Shown: in pieces, positions 1 to 11,528 of the stretch
Numbering within the stretch: the stretch's first letter is position 1
Layout of the letters: each line of letters starts with the position of its first letter
Origin: Circinella umbellata
Lineage: Eukaryota; Mucoromycota; Mucoromycetes; Mucorales; Lichtheimiaceae
Assembly: GCA_025093555.1 (NCBI GenBank)
Contig: JAIWNF010000004.1
Coordinates: 1,178,001-1,242,000 of the forward strand
DNA: 64,000 nucleotides
Direction: 5' to 3'
Notes under the pieces: model-generated
Seen by the model: the letters and a program-made list of their open reading frames with translations, nothing else
What the model was told of the DNA's origin: nothing
The model's database searches: none
Program-made: the position numbers and the translations under genes

Positions 1-588
1 GTTGCATCATGTTATCAAATCTACTAAACATCTTGTTACAGTCAGGCATAATACATTTGAATGGTTTCTAATAAATAAACATTAGTTGTTGGTGAGAATA
101 TAAAATACATGAAAAAGTGTCTGATATAACTTTTTTCATTTTCTTTTGTTGCTATGGAATCTAAGAGAGAATGATATATATGTATGCGTGTGTGTTTGTG
201 TGCGTGTGTGTGTGTGTGTAAAAAAAACAGGGGGAAATTGAAGACTGAGTTGGTAAAAATCGGAAAAGATAAGATACCTCTCCTGTATGTTTACTATTAA
301 AATTGAAAATAAACAGCAACAAATAAATTATATTATTAATTTTTATTTTTCTCTTCTGAAAAGTCGAAATATCGACGTGATTTTTTTTAATGAAAGAAAT
401 AAGAATGTATACCGAGCATGTCGAGCTAAATGTTCACTTCGTGTAAATACCATACGACAATCACCATAACCAGTACATTGGAATAATCTCTGTTTCTGAT
501 TATTATTGCTACTATTTATATTACTACTTGTAGTAATAGTATTAACTGTACCATTGGCACTATTACTTCGTGGACGATAAGGTGGCAT
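1..588 (-). CDS. C2H2 zinc-finger transcription factor, 5' part (gene runs off the window)
   Basis: Probable sequence-specific DNA-binding regulator. Three exons are visible: 588-413, 293-278 and 67-1, with introns 412-294 and 277-68 bounded by GT and AG. After an Asn/Ser-rich leader of about 35 residues, the first finger starts with Cys38 and Cys44 (CTGYGDC), carries [10 protein letters not shown], and ends with His57 and His61. A TGEKP linker follows, then a second finger [19 protein letters not shown] that reaches the window edge. The pattern resembles the yeast Rgm1/Usv1 and related fungal finger pairs, but orthology cannot be settled from this fragment. Exon 2 is only 16 nt and encodes the second zinc-ligand His of finger 1 and most of the linker. 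The ATG at 588 is the first in-frame one found. The C-terminal part lies outside the window. Confidence 0.85.
278..293 (-). other. 16-nt micro-exon of the C2H2 gene
   Basis: This exon is flanked by AATAG upstream and GTATCT downstream on the minus strand. It completes an Arg codon and then encodes Lys-His-Thr-Gly-Glu. The two long exons only join into a proper two-finger array if it is included. Skipping it would both remove a zinc-ligand His and shift the frame. Confidence 0.75.
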
Positions 589-1570
589 ATTTAACTACTT
601 CACAATAAAATACAATGAAAACTAAAAGAGAGATAAAGAAAAAAGAAGAAGAAGATGAAAAGGAGGAAAAGAAGAAAAAATAAGAAAAAAGAACCATTTA
701 CACACATATAAACAGTAAGACTTCCAACAATTTTTGTAAATATGCACTATAGCCGTCTGTTTGGGTCTTGTGCAAAATAAGACGCGACCTAAAAAGGAGA
801 CAACTTTCGAAGGAGGGAAGTTTGGTTAGAGAGCCGCGATCCGCGGGCGTGGGATACTTTTTGTTTTTCATCACGCAGACCATCTTAAATAATTAAATAA
901 TTGAATTTTTCTTTGGGGGAGAGAGATGTGAATATAACGTTGCTGGGTGGGTAAAAAATAAGCAAGGAGATCCATTAAATTGAAAAAAAAAGATAAAGTC
1001 CCCAGACCATTCAAAAGAGCTTTTCCTTTTTTTTTTATTAATTGAAAATAGTGTCATAATGTCGAAATTATTATTATTTTCTTACATATAAAAAATGTAT
1101 GTGTTATGTGGTTATTATGACGCGATGAAATGATTGTACTAATACGATTGAATGATAAATGACGATATCTAAACTTGAATACGAATTTGACGAATTTACT
1201 ACTACTGCTACTACTACTAATACCACTAGTCCTACTGCTAGTACGATAACGATATTAAAAAAAATGATTGATGCTGATTGTTGATGATTATAAACTTATT
1301 ACACTTCCATATCTCCCATGACCATGTAATCGTGTCTCCGTCGTCTAAAAAAGAAAAATACAATCCCCCCAAAAGAAAACGCAAGGTCCACCCGCGCAAG
1401 CACCATAAGGAAAAGTTAGTGTGATTCGCGGCGATCTCTCTGTTTTTATTTTCCACCTAATTATCATTCTCATTCTCATCATATTATCATTTTTCCTTTC
1501 CCACCAAAAATAATAATCTACCCCCCCCTTTTTTTTCTTCTCGAATAATAAAATAAATAATTAAATTAAC
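589..1570. other. Intergenic, 5' flank of the C2H2 gene and 3' flank of MAF1
   Basis: About 1 kb with no convincing gene. It holds homopurine and A/T tracts next to the C2H2 start, a TACTAC-type trinucleotide run near 1198-1235, and some mixed-composition stretches (780-860, 1310-1440). I could not turn those stretches into coding or tRNA-like features. It probably contains the C2H2 promoter and the MAF1 3' UTR. Confidence 0.5.
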
Positions 1571-2598
1571 TTACCGAGCATTATCATCCAAATCATCATC
1601 ATCATCTTCTTCTACTTCATCATCCTCATCTGCAGACATATTGGCAATACTATTATATATAGTAATAATAATAATAATTATTATTTATTCATTATGAATA
1701 TGGTTTCACACAATCAATGATTAATTTTACCTTTGACTTTTTACTGAGAAAAATACCATTCGTTTCAATTTCCGGTTAAAAAAGAAATAGTTCATTGACC
1801 ATCTAAATATATAAGAAGAATTTCAAAGAAGTATAAAGAAGTATTAAGAAAAGCGTTATTTCATTTCATTTATATTAATATTACTTACAAATAACCATCT
1901 TCATTCATTGGATCTTCATCAATATCAGGACTATACATATATACATCACATTCATGTAATCGTACTAAATCATCCAAAGTATCCCACATTCTATATAATA
2001 TTTTTATTTTTGTTAGTTTATATATCTATTCTTCATTCTATATTCGTTCCAATGAATAATAATAATAATAATAATAATACTAACCGATATTTATTCACAA
2101 TATAATCATTTCCAAGGTTAAATAAAGTTGTATTCACAGAGTTGATAACAAGGTCAAGTGAAGGTTGTTTGCTAAATTGGTCTGGTCGTACATCACTAAA
2201 ATCATGTTCAGGAAATGACGCATTAAGTGTTGCTAAAAGATAAAAGAAGGTTTTACGAGGTGCTGTTTCATTTAATCGTCCAAACGGTGAAATGATGTTT
2301 AAATCGTCTGGTGATATTGAACCTGGTGTTAAGTCATTACTCGTATATCGAGATTCAAGTTGTCTGAATAGTTTTTTTTCGGAACCGGCTGATTTACCTA
2401 TAAGATAGTAATAATAATAAAGACTTCATTAAGCTCCTTTATTTCAATCGAGTGAGATAAGTATTTAAAAAGAAGACATATAAAAAAAGGGCACTTACAA
2501 GAATAAGCTTCGACCCTTCCATTAAGAATACATTCAGGAGTTTCCCATCGAAAAACAGTATTTAGCTGTTCCAAAGAATCTATTTCCAGGAACTTCAT
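1571..2598 (-). CDS. MAF1: MAF1, repressor of RNA polymerase III
   Basis: MAF1 binds and represses RNA polymerase III when nutrients are limiting or TOR/PKA signalling is low, and it is controlled by phosphorylation. Five exons join to 221 residues: 2598-2499, 2397-2085, 1990-1889, 1802-1731 and 1649-1571. Family signatures appear in order: MKFLEIDSLEQLN at the N-terminus, GRVEAYSCK, then RKTFFYLLATLNASFPEHDFS, QPSLDLVVNSVN, YSPDIDEDP.EDGYLWS, and NYFFFNRKLKRMVFFS. The tail is the usual acidic run (Asp/Glu-rich). The start at 2598 gives the canonical MAF1 N-terminus; a longer upstream in-frame start would add a low-complexity peptide. The stop TAA sits where a GTAAGT-like donor could also be read, but stopping there gives the expected length and acidic end. 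The gene is divergent from the F-box gene at 2942. Confidence 0.95.
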
Positions 2599-2941
2599 TG
2601 TAATAACTTGTTGCTCTTTTTTTTTTTTGGGGGGGGAGAGAGGGGGAGACAAAGAGAAGGGGTTTAAGTATAGATAATAAGTTCTTTCTTAAAAAAGTAC
2701 TATGTAGGCTTTCTTGGAGAAATGGAAAAAAGGTAATCAGGTGAGAGAAACTGGTGTGAACAAATGTTCCGAATTGTTGAACTTGAAATGTCTCAGAAGT
2801 TAATGCAGCGCTCCACTTTATTAATGCTTTAAACTCCAAAATCTATTTCCCTTTGGACCAATCATTCCTCTCTTTTTTTCCATCTTCTTATACTATATTA
2901 TACTATACTAAACTAATATTATTATATAATCTATTGTTATT
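2599..2941. promoter_or_regulatory. Shared upstream region of MAF1 (-) and the F-box gene (+)
   Basis: A 343-bp divergent intergenic stretch. It contains a poly-T/poly-G tract (2614-2650) and runs of TATACTA just before the F-box start. It must hold both promoters, but I recognise no specific binding site. Confidence 0.5.
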
Positions 2942-4360
2942 ATGTTATTCCTTGAACTTCCTAATGAGATCTTGTGGTGTATTTTACATTTTGTACCACC
3001 ACAAGACTCACTTGTTTTCTTAAAAACTTGTAAATCTTTATATCAATTAAAAAGCGACGAATTATTTTGGCGTGAACTAGCACGGCATAATGGGATTATT
3101 TATCTTCATCCAAATCAAACTTGGTGGCAACTTTATGTTTCGGGTGATCTAAAAAAGACATGTTCTCATATCCATTCTTCTTATCGTTCTTTAAATGATC
3201 AAATTATAAAGCAAGATAAATGTGATTTATTTTGGAATACTTTATTACACATTTCTGCTGATAACAGTGGTAATGGTAGTAATCATCACCAAGAACAAAA
3301 AAAGAGTATTTGTTGCCGAGAACAAAAGATAAATGGTCTTTGCTTATATCCTAATTGCCACTTCAAAGGTTGTGGTGATGCTACTTTTGCACCGGAATCA
3401 AATCCGGGCCACTTACGAGAACACTATCATGCGACAGGTCATACGTTGGTTCTTAAATTATCATCTTTACATTTTTGTGAATTATTTTGTTATGCGTGTA
3501 ACAAGCCTGGTAAACAAAGGGGAAACAAGGAATTATCACATGCTGTGGTCTGTGTGTTTTTTTTAATATGACATTTAATTATATATCTTGTAGTAGGATT
3601 TTGGGGGTTCCCAAGCATGGATAAACCAATGGGGGAACGATATTTAGTTCGTCGTATTGTACAATCACTTATGAATACATTACCGACAGATCAAGAGTTA
3701 AAAAGGAAGGCCATTGAACGTCGTCGTGCAATTGAACGAAGATTAGTTTGGTCTCAACAAAGTCATGAAGATTCATATATTATAGAACGAAAATGGTTTA
3801 TGAGATGGAATGAATTTTTATTTGGTGAGTTTTCTACAATATAATTACTGTATGTATATATATATATACGTATACATACTTAATTGCTGTTATTCTTCAT
3901 GCTAAATTGCGGATAATATATATTTGTATATAGAGAAATCGGATCAAATTCCAGACCATTTAACAAACAAAACCCTTTTTAAGCACCATGACGTGAAAGA
4001 ACTACGCTCCGATATTGAACTGGGAACCGACTTTGAACTAGTCGGAGGAGTAGTACGGAGTTATATTGAACGTGTTTATGACATCGATGGACCCGTCATT
4101 TCCGCATGTAAGTTCATGAGTGTTTTGTATTTCTTTCCCGAGTCGCTCCGTATACTTTATGAAATACCCCCAATTTTGGTTTACAAAGACCATAATGTTC
4201 ACTGATGCTTTCAAATACTAAAATAAAAGAATGTATCAATTTGTTTATTTGTTTAGATGAACTCCAATGGAAACCAGAATATCGTAAAATAAGCGAGTCT
4301 ATTTTATTTAGACGGCATATAATGCAACGAGGTCCTCAAGGTGTACCGACTGATCTTTGA
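2942..4360 (+). CDS. F-box protein with ZnF-UBP and DUSP-like domains
   Basis: Likely a substrate-recognition subunit of an SCF ubiquitin ligase. Exons 2942-3509, 3594-3824, 3934-4107 and 4257-4360 give 358 residues. Residues 3-45 form an F-box (LPNEILWCILHFVPPQD, CKSLYQLKSDELFWRELAR). Residues about 134-190 look like a UBP zinc finger: CLYPNC, FKGCG, HLREHYHATGHTLVLKL and FCYACNKP. The C-terminal third resembles a DUSP domain (YIIERKWFMRWNEFL, IPDHLTNKTLF, ELVGGVVRSYIERVYDIDGPVIS). UBP and DUSP normally accompany USP deubiquitinases, but no Cys or His box of a peptidase is present and the protein ends shortly after DUSP. The first donor could instead be the GT about 40 nt downstream; the chosen one restores a UBP-like CNKPV and a branch-point-like TGACATTTAAT in the intron. 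Product role is inferred from domains. Confidence 0.8.
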
Positions 4361-5385
4361 CGTAGTCATGATGGTATATAATTATAAGCAATTAAATGTT
4401 ATAAAATTTTAAGTTATTCGCAGTAATAGTGATGTATTGCAAACAAACTATAGGTTTGATTTACTCCATTTGAAAATTATTTTACACAGGGGCAAATCAA
4501 ATGCCGTTTTTAGTTCTTATTACATAATTTTTTTTGTAAGTTTGAATCAATCACCAACAGCAGCGTGGTTGGAATTCTTTTAAAGATATTTAAGATATAA
4601 GAATAAAGACTTCTGTCGAAATACTACCATCGGTATAGATGTTTTTCAGCGCCATTGTTCTGAACATGATCTCCCTCTGATTTTTTGTAGTTTTTTTTTT
4701 TGCGTAACCCATGAAGGATTCTGGGTTGTCTGAGGAACAAATTTGAGCTTCTTTTTTAGGCAAGAATCAAAAAACGACTTTGCATTAATCCAGCCAATAC
4801 AAGTCATCCTTATTTTACAACGGGGCTTAACCCGTTTTTTTTTTGGTTACTGGTTTGAAACATTCTGTTATTCTCGAGGATAATTAATCTTTCTCATTCA
4901 ACTTGTAACTTTGAGCACCTATTATATTAAATTTGATATTAAGCTCTAGAGTAAAGTAGTAATTACAGTTCTACTAAAATAAAATGTCAAATACTTTTAC
5001 TTTGGTTTCTACTTCAACTGAAAAATAAATACTAATTATTTGTATGTTCGCCTTGTATAAGTATCGCTGATGTGAATATTGGTATAATGTTATCACTGAC
5101 ATTGTTTTATTTATAGCCGTTGCTTGAAGTGTATATGTGAATAGTCAATCTTGACATCAATCACTATATGGCAAGTATATTGAAGAACGCAAAAATTTCA
5201 TGTCATTTGTTTGAGTTTTTACCTCATTTTTTAATGAGGCTCAAAAAACTCCACACTTTGTTTTGCTGGTAAAACTCGATCTATGTTGGTACAGTAAAGG
5301 TGGATACGGGAATTCTTCGATGATTTTAATTAAAGGGTCTTTACTACGCCTGTAGCTCTTATTTATAAATAATTGTGTTGAATAG

Positions 5386-5860
5386 ATTTATGATGAGGAC
5401 TTGAAATACAACCCAGATAATAGCAAGATTATAGTCAATACAACGAGTTTCACAGTTGATAATATAAGGGAAAACAAAATAAGTACATTCTAATCAAAAG
5501 CATTGGTTTCTCTAGATATCCGCTCTGGAAATCCGAGCCGACCATTTATGGTTAAACGTGCTTTCATACTACAAATATTGGAAATGAAGCAAACGAATAG
5601 AAAATATACTGTCAAAACCGAGAAATTATTTTCAAATCTTACTCTTGCTAATTTGGTGAATAACATATTAGTATCTCTCCCGCAGCTAAGAATAGTATAA
5701 TAAACCGATTTATATAAGTAATTTTGATTCAATAGATGTCCCACCTAGAAAAGCTTACAGTGTAACAGACGGAAATGAATAAAGAATCTATCTCTGATGT
5801 TGTATTTCAAACGCTAGTGGAAAATTTCACTCTATATATAAAGAGAAGTGTCTTGATATA
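5386..5860 (+). pseudogene. Broken coding fragments of an unrecognised gene
   Basis: Several protein-like stretches follow one another on this strand in changing frames. One begins after an AATAG acceptor-like site and contains IYDEDLKYNPDNSK and FTVDNIRENK. The next runs 5503-5700 (SLDIRSGNPSRPFMVKRAF...). A third reads FDSIDVPPRKAYSVTDGNE, and a fourth contains NKESISDVVFQTLVENF. A possible start MSNTFTLVSTSTEK lies upstream at about 4984. The mix of charged, non-repetitive residues is unlike random AT-rich sequence. I do not recognise the family, and it may be a transposon gene. Confidence 0.35.
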
Positions 5861-6428
5861 GGTACCTGTAGTTAGGGCTACGTATCGTCGTTTTTGTATA
5901 GATATACATCAGATGCGTGAGTCAGTCTCCGAGATAAAGTAAATAAAAGTTATATTTCTATGGCTATTAACAAGCAATTCAGATACGTACACATTACAGC
6001 ACCATCTTTGTTATGGATTAGTAGATATCTACTTTCCATAATTAATAAAGTAGTCAAAATTTTAATTTGCTTGTATACACAAAATGTACACAAAGAGAAT
6101 GAAAAATCAACGTCTATCAATGTACTCTATTTTTTTTTATTATTATTATTATCCTATATAATCGAACATGTTTATCCCAACAAACAGTTGATATATGTTC
6201 ATCGCTTGACATTGATTTTATGGTTGTTATACTGAAATATAAGCTTTTCATGACAAAAGAATATAGAAAAATAAAAAGAAGATACGTGATATATAATTAT
6301 GGTTAGTATGATTTTTATTCAATATTTTAAATTCTAAATTACAATTTTTTTTTGCCCGAGGAAAAACAAAATAATGAATCGTTTAAGCTAATTGAAAAAC
6401 CTACTTTAGTTACAATAGCTTTAATTCT

Positions 6429-6879
6429 AATAATAAAAAGCTAGTCAGTGCAATTGCAAGAAACTCAAGAAATAATACAGATAGTAGTGAGGATAAAATT
6501 GTTTATAATAGTGAGGATGGGAAGGTTACTCACTTCTATTTTAAGTTTTGACAACAGGGTAATGATAACAGTCGTCATGTGAACAATATTATAGAAAATC
6601 CAATTATTGATACAAGACGTGAGATCTATACAAATAATGCTAATTTGGTAATGTTTTAAAAGTAGTGAAGCCGTGATCACGGTAAAAAGGGTTTACTCAC
6701 TGGTTCACTCCTTGCAAAAGCTTGATATATATTCAATAACCTGTAACATTATTGTGTTCCATCTACTCAGTCGCATAGATACATTAGATATAAATATGCA
6801 AAAGCTGGGCGAATTTTACCAAGTAAAGACGGGGTTACGATTAGTGAAAATACTCGCGTTTACATATGTAGTAAAATAA
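6429..6879 (+). pseudogene. Second block of broken coding fragments
   Basis: An open stretch of about 43 codons (contains TDSSEDKIVYNSEDGKVTHF) meets one TGA and continues in the same frame with HVNNIIENPIIDTRREIY before a TAA at 6659. A further open stretch follows at 6673-6879 (contains MQKLGEFYQVKTGLRLVKIL). The continuation across a single stop suggests a decayed gene. The family was not recognised. Confidence 0.3.
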
Positions 6880-7777
6880 AAACAAATCGGCTGTATTGCA
6901 TGTGTGTATGGCCATCTAGAGAGAGAAGAGGTAGAATGATTTTAATTTCTAGGAATGTTCCTTTGGTAAAACAGCCATAGAATGATGTATTATAGGATGT
7001 CGATGTAAAAAAAAAAAATTAATATAATCTGTTTGTACTACAAGACGCTAAAAATAAGGTGTTGACCGGAATTCAAACAAAGAAAAGTTCACAAAACTGA
7101 AACAACAAACAAAGGATGCTGTGGTTTTTGATTTCTTCAGGGGATGAGAAACTGAGTAAATAACCTAACATAGCACAATTCTTAAAGCAAGAAGAAATTA
7201 CTTAATTTATATGACAATCTATTTTACAAGTACACTTATTGCTGAGATGAATCTAAAGATCTTTTCCCTGTATGATAATAAATAGTTACCTTCTAAGCGA
7301 ACCATGTTGCTGGTATTAAGAGCCAATTGTTCAAAAGGTCAGCTTAAACAAGTAACATTAGAATGCCGCCCGAAAATTTGCTTAAAAAAACCCTATTTCA
7401 CTCAAAAAAAAAGTTTTATTCTCACCAAAAAAAAAAAAAAAAATTACCCAAAACTTTTTTTTTCACTATAATATATATAAATATATATTATATATATATA
7501 ACCACCTCACCAGAGACAGAGACAGAGATAGAGAGAGAAAGAAAGAGAGAGAGAGAGAAGCTTATAAAAAAAGGGGGAAGGTGGTAACAATAACGACGAC
7601 AACTATAGCAACAAATATAACGAAAAAAAAAATCTCTTTCAACGACGACAAACAAATCATATATAAAAAAGACAACACTTAAATACATATATTTTTTCCA
7701 AGGTGGTCGTTCGCGCGTTTTAATTAATAAATCAACAAAAAAATAATAACGGAAAGTGGTGTTTGCGCAATTGGTCG

Positions 7778-10400
7778 ATGAAAAAAAGAGAGACATCGTT
7801 ATCTGACTCTGATATATCGTTGCAATTGTCTGATGCGTCACCGTTATCGTCTGATTCTTTCAGCGAAGAAGACGAACCTTATGCTCATGGACGATTTCCG
7901 GATATGAAAGACAATAACAGCAATAATAATAATAAAAAGAAAAAAAAGAAAAAAGAAAAATATTGTATTTGTCGTAAAGGTTATGACGGCAATGAATTCA
8001 TGATTGCTTGCGACGCATGTCAAGGTAAGTTAATATATATAAGTGTATATTCTTCTTTACACAAAATTAGGAAGAGAATTACTAAAGTGAAAACAAACAC
8101 TAAAACATAATCGTGTGTAAATATATATAGAATGGTTTCATGGGCGATGTGTTGGTGTCAGTCCAAGTACAGTGACAGAGCAATATTTTTGTACTGCATG
8201 CACAACTAAACACCGTCGTGAAGCTGAAGCAAAAAAAGCAGCAAAAGAAAAAGCAGATGCAGAAACAGCAAAATTATTAGCTCAGGCAAAAGCAGCAGCA
8301 GCTCAAGCAGCAGCATTAGCTGCAGAAGTAACAGAAAAAAAAGGACGTAAAGGCAAAGGTAAGAAAGAAGCCAATACTCATTCTTTTGAAAAAAAAAGCT
8401 TTAATAATAATGCATATATTTTGTATATATATTTAGGTGGTCGTAATAAAAAAGGACGTCGGAAAAAGGAACCTGTCAAATTACCTGAAGTACGAATTTC
8501 ATTGGTACACGAGGAAGAAGATTTGGATGACATTTGTCCTGTTTGTGATACTGAATGTACTTGTGGAGCAGCAGTAGTTTCGTCTGAACCTATTGATATT
8601 ACGATAGATGATATTCCAATGACTCATATTACCAACGACAACGACAACGACAACGAAAATAACAATAACAATAACAATACAATAATCGAAAAACCTGTTG
8701 CCACCGATATTTGGAAAGTAGCAGCAGCTGAAGAGGAGAAAATATCATCCAACAATAATAATAATAATAATAATAATAATGATCAAGTAGTAGTTGTGGA
8801 AGGATTTGAAGAGGAACATCCGGTTGATAATAAGAAAGGTCGACGGAAATCTAAAAAGAAAAAGCCAGCAAAAACTTTACCATTACCATTACCGCCATCA
8901 CCACCACCGCCAACTCGCGTTCTAGAGCAAAAATATAATAGCGTTGACGATAGTGACAGCGATGACAATGAATCACTTTTAATGTTATCCGATAATAAGA
9001 CTGATGTAGAAAGCAGGACTACTGGATCATGTAATTCGAGTATACATATTGATTCTGGTGACGATGAAGATTTAGAAAGAATCGAAGAACAAGCCATCAT
9101 TGAAGAAATGGAGATCCAGGAAAGCGGGGTTGATGACGAAGGTGAAGGTGACGATGATCTTGACGAAGAAGAAGAGGATGACGATGATGAAGAAGAGGAT
9201 GATAGTGACGATGAAGCATATTATTATTATGCTGATGATGACAATGATATAACCAATCAGAGTGATCACAGTTATAATGATTTGTTACTACAACAACAGC
9301 AAGGCAGCGACAATGAAGAAATTGAAGATTATCCTGGATACGATGGTCCTAGTGGTGGATGGTCAACTTCAGAAGAAAGCGACGATGAAGATGATTATGA
9401 AATGCATGATTATAAAAACGATTATGATGAAGATGATCAACGGGAAGAAGATGATACCACACCTCAAACAACGGATGATAATGGGGTTTTATTTGACAGT
9501 ATTGCCGCAGCATTCATGCAAATTTTGGCTCCTTTGACAGATAGCAGTCACGTGGACTTGAACACATTTGGGTTGGGAACCGAGAATATGGGTAATGGAC
9601 GACGACCTTCTTTACCCAGTAGTGCAGTATCAGCTCATGGTGGCAATAGTACGGATGAATTTGAGGCACTTGGTGCACTAGCAACATTACCAATTCAACA
9701 AACTCCCCATCTGGATACAGTCAAGGAAGAAATGGAAGAAGAGGAAGAGGAGGAAGAAGATGAAGAAGAAGAGGAAGAAGAAAAAGAAGAAGTAGTAATT
9801 ATGGATGAAGAAGATAATGGAAAATCAGATGAAAGTAATGTTGGTCCATCACCCATTGCCGAAGAAAATTCATTATCAGCACTTGCAACAGCTGCTGCTG
9901 CAGCATTAACACAACAAAATTTCCAAGAACAATTATTGGAACTTGTAACAGCAGCAGCAGCAGCAACTGCTACAACAACTCAACAATCATCATCACCCTC
10001 ATCATCAACACCCACCACACCCTCAGTCCAAGATATTGTCATTGATGACAATCATAAACGTAGTTCAGCAACAGTAATTTCGACTAATAGTACTACGTGC
10101 CATAATACAACGGAACAACATTATAATAAAAAACGACGAATATCTAATGCCAGTAATTCAAGTATTTGTTCCCAGGTGGAAACAAATAATAACAATAGTA
10201 ATATTAATAATGAACCCGTATCAATGGATGAACTTGTGGATACATCGCAACTATACACACAGTCCTCATCAAGGTCACCTTCCCCTGATCCTGATGAACT
10301 AGATACCCGACTGTCCCGTGATCTGTCTCGTTGGCAGCGTGTCCCCATCGGTGCATTCCGTCTAATGCGATCCAAAAACAAACTTTGGCTTGAACGTTAA
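7778..10400 (+). CDS. PHD-finger protein (Spp1/CXXC1-type PHD) with long acidic low-complexity tail
   Basis: Probable nuclear chromatin reader. Exons 7778-8024, 8131-8358 and 8437-10400 join to 812 residues. Residues 62-106 form a PHD finger: CICR, FMIACDACQEWFHGRCVG and YFCTAC, with the WFH and Cys4-His-Cys3 order typical of H3K4me3-binding PHDs. A Lys-rich stretch (KKKKKKKEK) precedes it. After it come an Ala/Lys-rich helix (8211-8340), a second small Cys cluster (CPVCDTECTCG), long Asp/Glu, Asn and Ala-rich tracts, and a conserved-looking end SRWQRVPIGAFRLMRS. The first true ATG is 7778; an in-frame TTG at 7763 was not used. The 78-nt second intron has no stop and is in frame, so unspliced mRNA would also encode a protein. 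Complex membership (for example COMPASS) is inference, as no other Spp1 region is evident. Confidence 0.88.
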
Positions 10401-10860
10401 CATATCTTTTACTTCCCCTCCCTCGCTCACAAACAAAAAGTTGTATTTTTTTCTTTTCTCTTTATTACTCATAAAAAAAAGTATCATATTCATTACACAT
10501 TACACATTACATATATATAAATATGAATATATTTATATATTTATACTCTTTCGCATTCCAACCATTCCTTTTTCCCCCCTCTTTTTCCAATTCATTTCCT
10601 CTTTATCACTTCCTACTATACAATTTATAATCTACCCGAAAAAAAAACACAAAAGGAAAAGAAGGGAAAGAAGACCCCCTTTGTACAAAAAAAAAACAAG
10701 TGGTTGTACATTAATTATATAAAAAAAAAGCACACACATTTTATACACATTATAAATATATAAACACATTATTTTACACACATCTAAAAACATGCACAAA
10801 AATTCATGATTTTCCCATTATCAAATATTATACAGTATTATTATTAATTATTATTATCAA
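10401..10860. other. Convergent 3' intergenic region
   Basis: About 460 bp between the stop codons of the PHD gene and PET100. The sequence is AT-rich with A- and T-runs and CACATT repeats, consistent with overlapping 3' UTRs. No coding signal seen. Confidence 0.5.
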
Positions 10861-11316
10861 TTATTGTTTGTTTTCTTGTTGTTGTTGTTGCTGTTCTCGG
10901 TATTGTTTCCATCGTTCCTCTCGTTGTGCTTTCATAGTCTCTAATGCTCCTTTTACTTCATCAGACGTAGTTGGTGGTTTCTAATAGTTATCATAGTATG
11001 GGTAATAGTAATAATTCAATTAATCCCATTTATTATATAAAGTATCACCTTTTCACTATTTCTCTCTCTATACTTTTTAAAATATAAGATACATACATAA
11101 GTAGTTTCATAATCAGGCCAAAACTTTAAGCTTTTGACATGGTTATTATAGAAATCAGGTCCACCAAAATAAAGCATAACACCTACTGGGAAAAATACAT
11201 AGAATCCAAACTATATTTATATAAAACAATGAGTGAAAACAAATTTTCTTTCTCTTTTGATAGTTCAATTATTGAATATAACTAACCTTAACAACTTCTA
11301 ATCGAGGTCCACCCAT
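10861..11316 (-). CDS. PET100: PET100, cytochrome c oxidase assembly factor
   Basis: Pet100 is a small mitochondrial inner-membrane protein needed for assembly of cytochrome c oxidase. Three exons (11316-11287, 11210-11097 and 10980-10861) encode 87 residues. The N-terminus MGGPRLEVVK leads into one hydrophobic segment FGFYVFFPVGVMLYFGGP, then a soluble tail with the charged stretch TMKAQREERWKQYREQ and a Gln-rich end. Size, the single membrane segment right after an LEV(F/V)K motif and the charged C-terminus all fit the family. Every intron falls between codons. The gene is divergent from SNU66 with 212 bp between the starts. Confidence 0.87.
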
Positions 11317-11528
11317 TGTTTGTAACTTTGCAGTTTATGCTTTTTTGAAAATAAAAACGTATGAGTTAAAAAAGAAGAGGGTTCGTCGGGGTACACAAAG
11401 CCACTGTAGTTGGGCAGGGTTGGTAGGCATTAAAATGCCGCAGAACATTTTATATAGCCAGCAAAAAAGAAACGGTTTGAAATTCGAGGTTCGCTTTTTT
11501 TTCTTCTTAACTTACATAATCTATTACC
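11317..11528. promoter_or_regulatory. Bidirectional promoter region of PET100 and SNU66
   Basis: A 212-bp gap separates two divergent ATGs. It is less AT-rich than other gaps here and includes GGCATTAAAATGCC (about 11428-11441), a perfect 14-bp palindrome. The palindrome could be a regulatory site, but its function is unknown. Confidence 0.5.

Larger units (their letters stand above)
4361..7777. other. Gene desert with decayed coding fragments and the PHD-gene leader
   Basis: There is no intact gene here. Short open stretches on the plus strand read as protein-like but are broken by stops and shifts (see 5386-5860 and 6429-6879). The last 400 bp before 7778 are A-rich and GA-rich and probably form the promoter and 5' UTR of the PHD gene. 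Confidence 0.5.

Noticed and set aside
780..860. GC-richer stretch resembling an RNA gene
   Set aside because: No cloverleaf, 5S or snRNA pattern could be drawn.
2599..2652. N-terminal extension of MAF1 from an upstream in-frame ATG
   Set aside because: It would add a low-complexity Pro/Lys peptide before the canonical MKFLE start of the family.
7763..7777. Upstream TTG start for the PHD gene
   Set aside because: Non-ATG initiation is unlikely here, and an ATG in the same frame follows 15 nt later.
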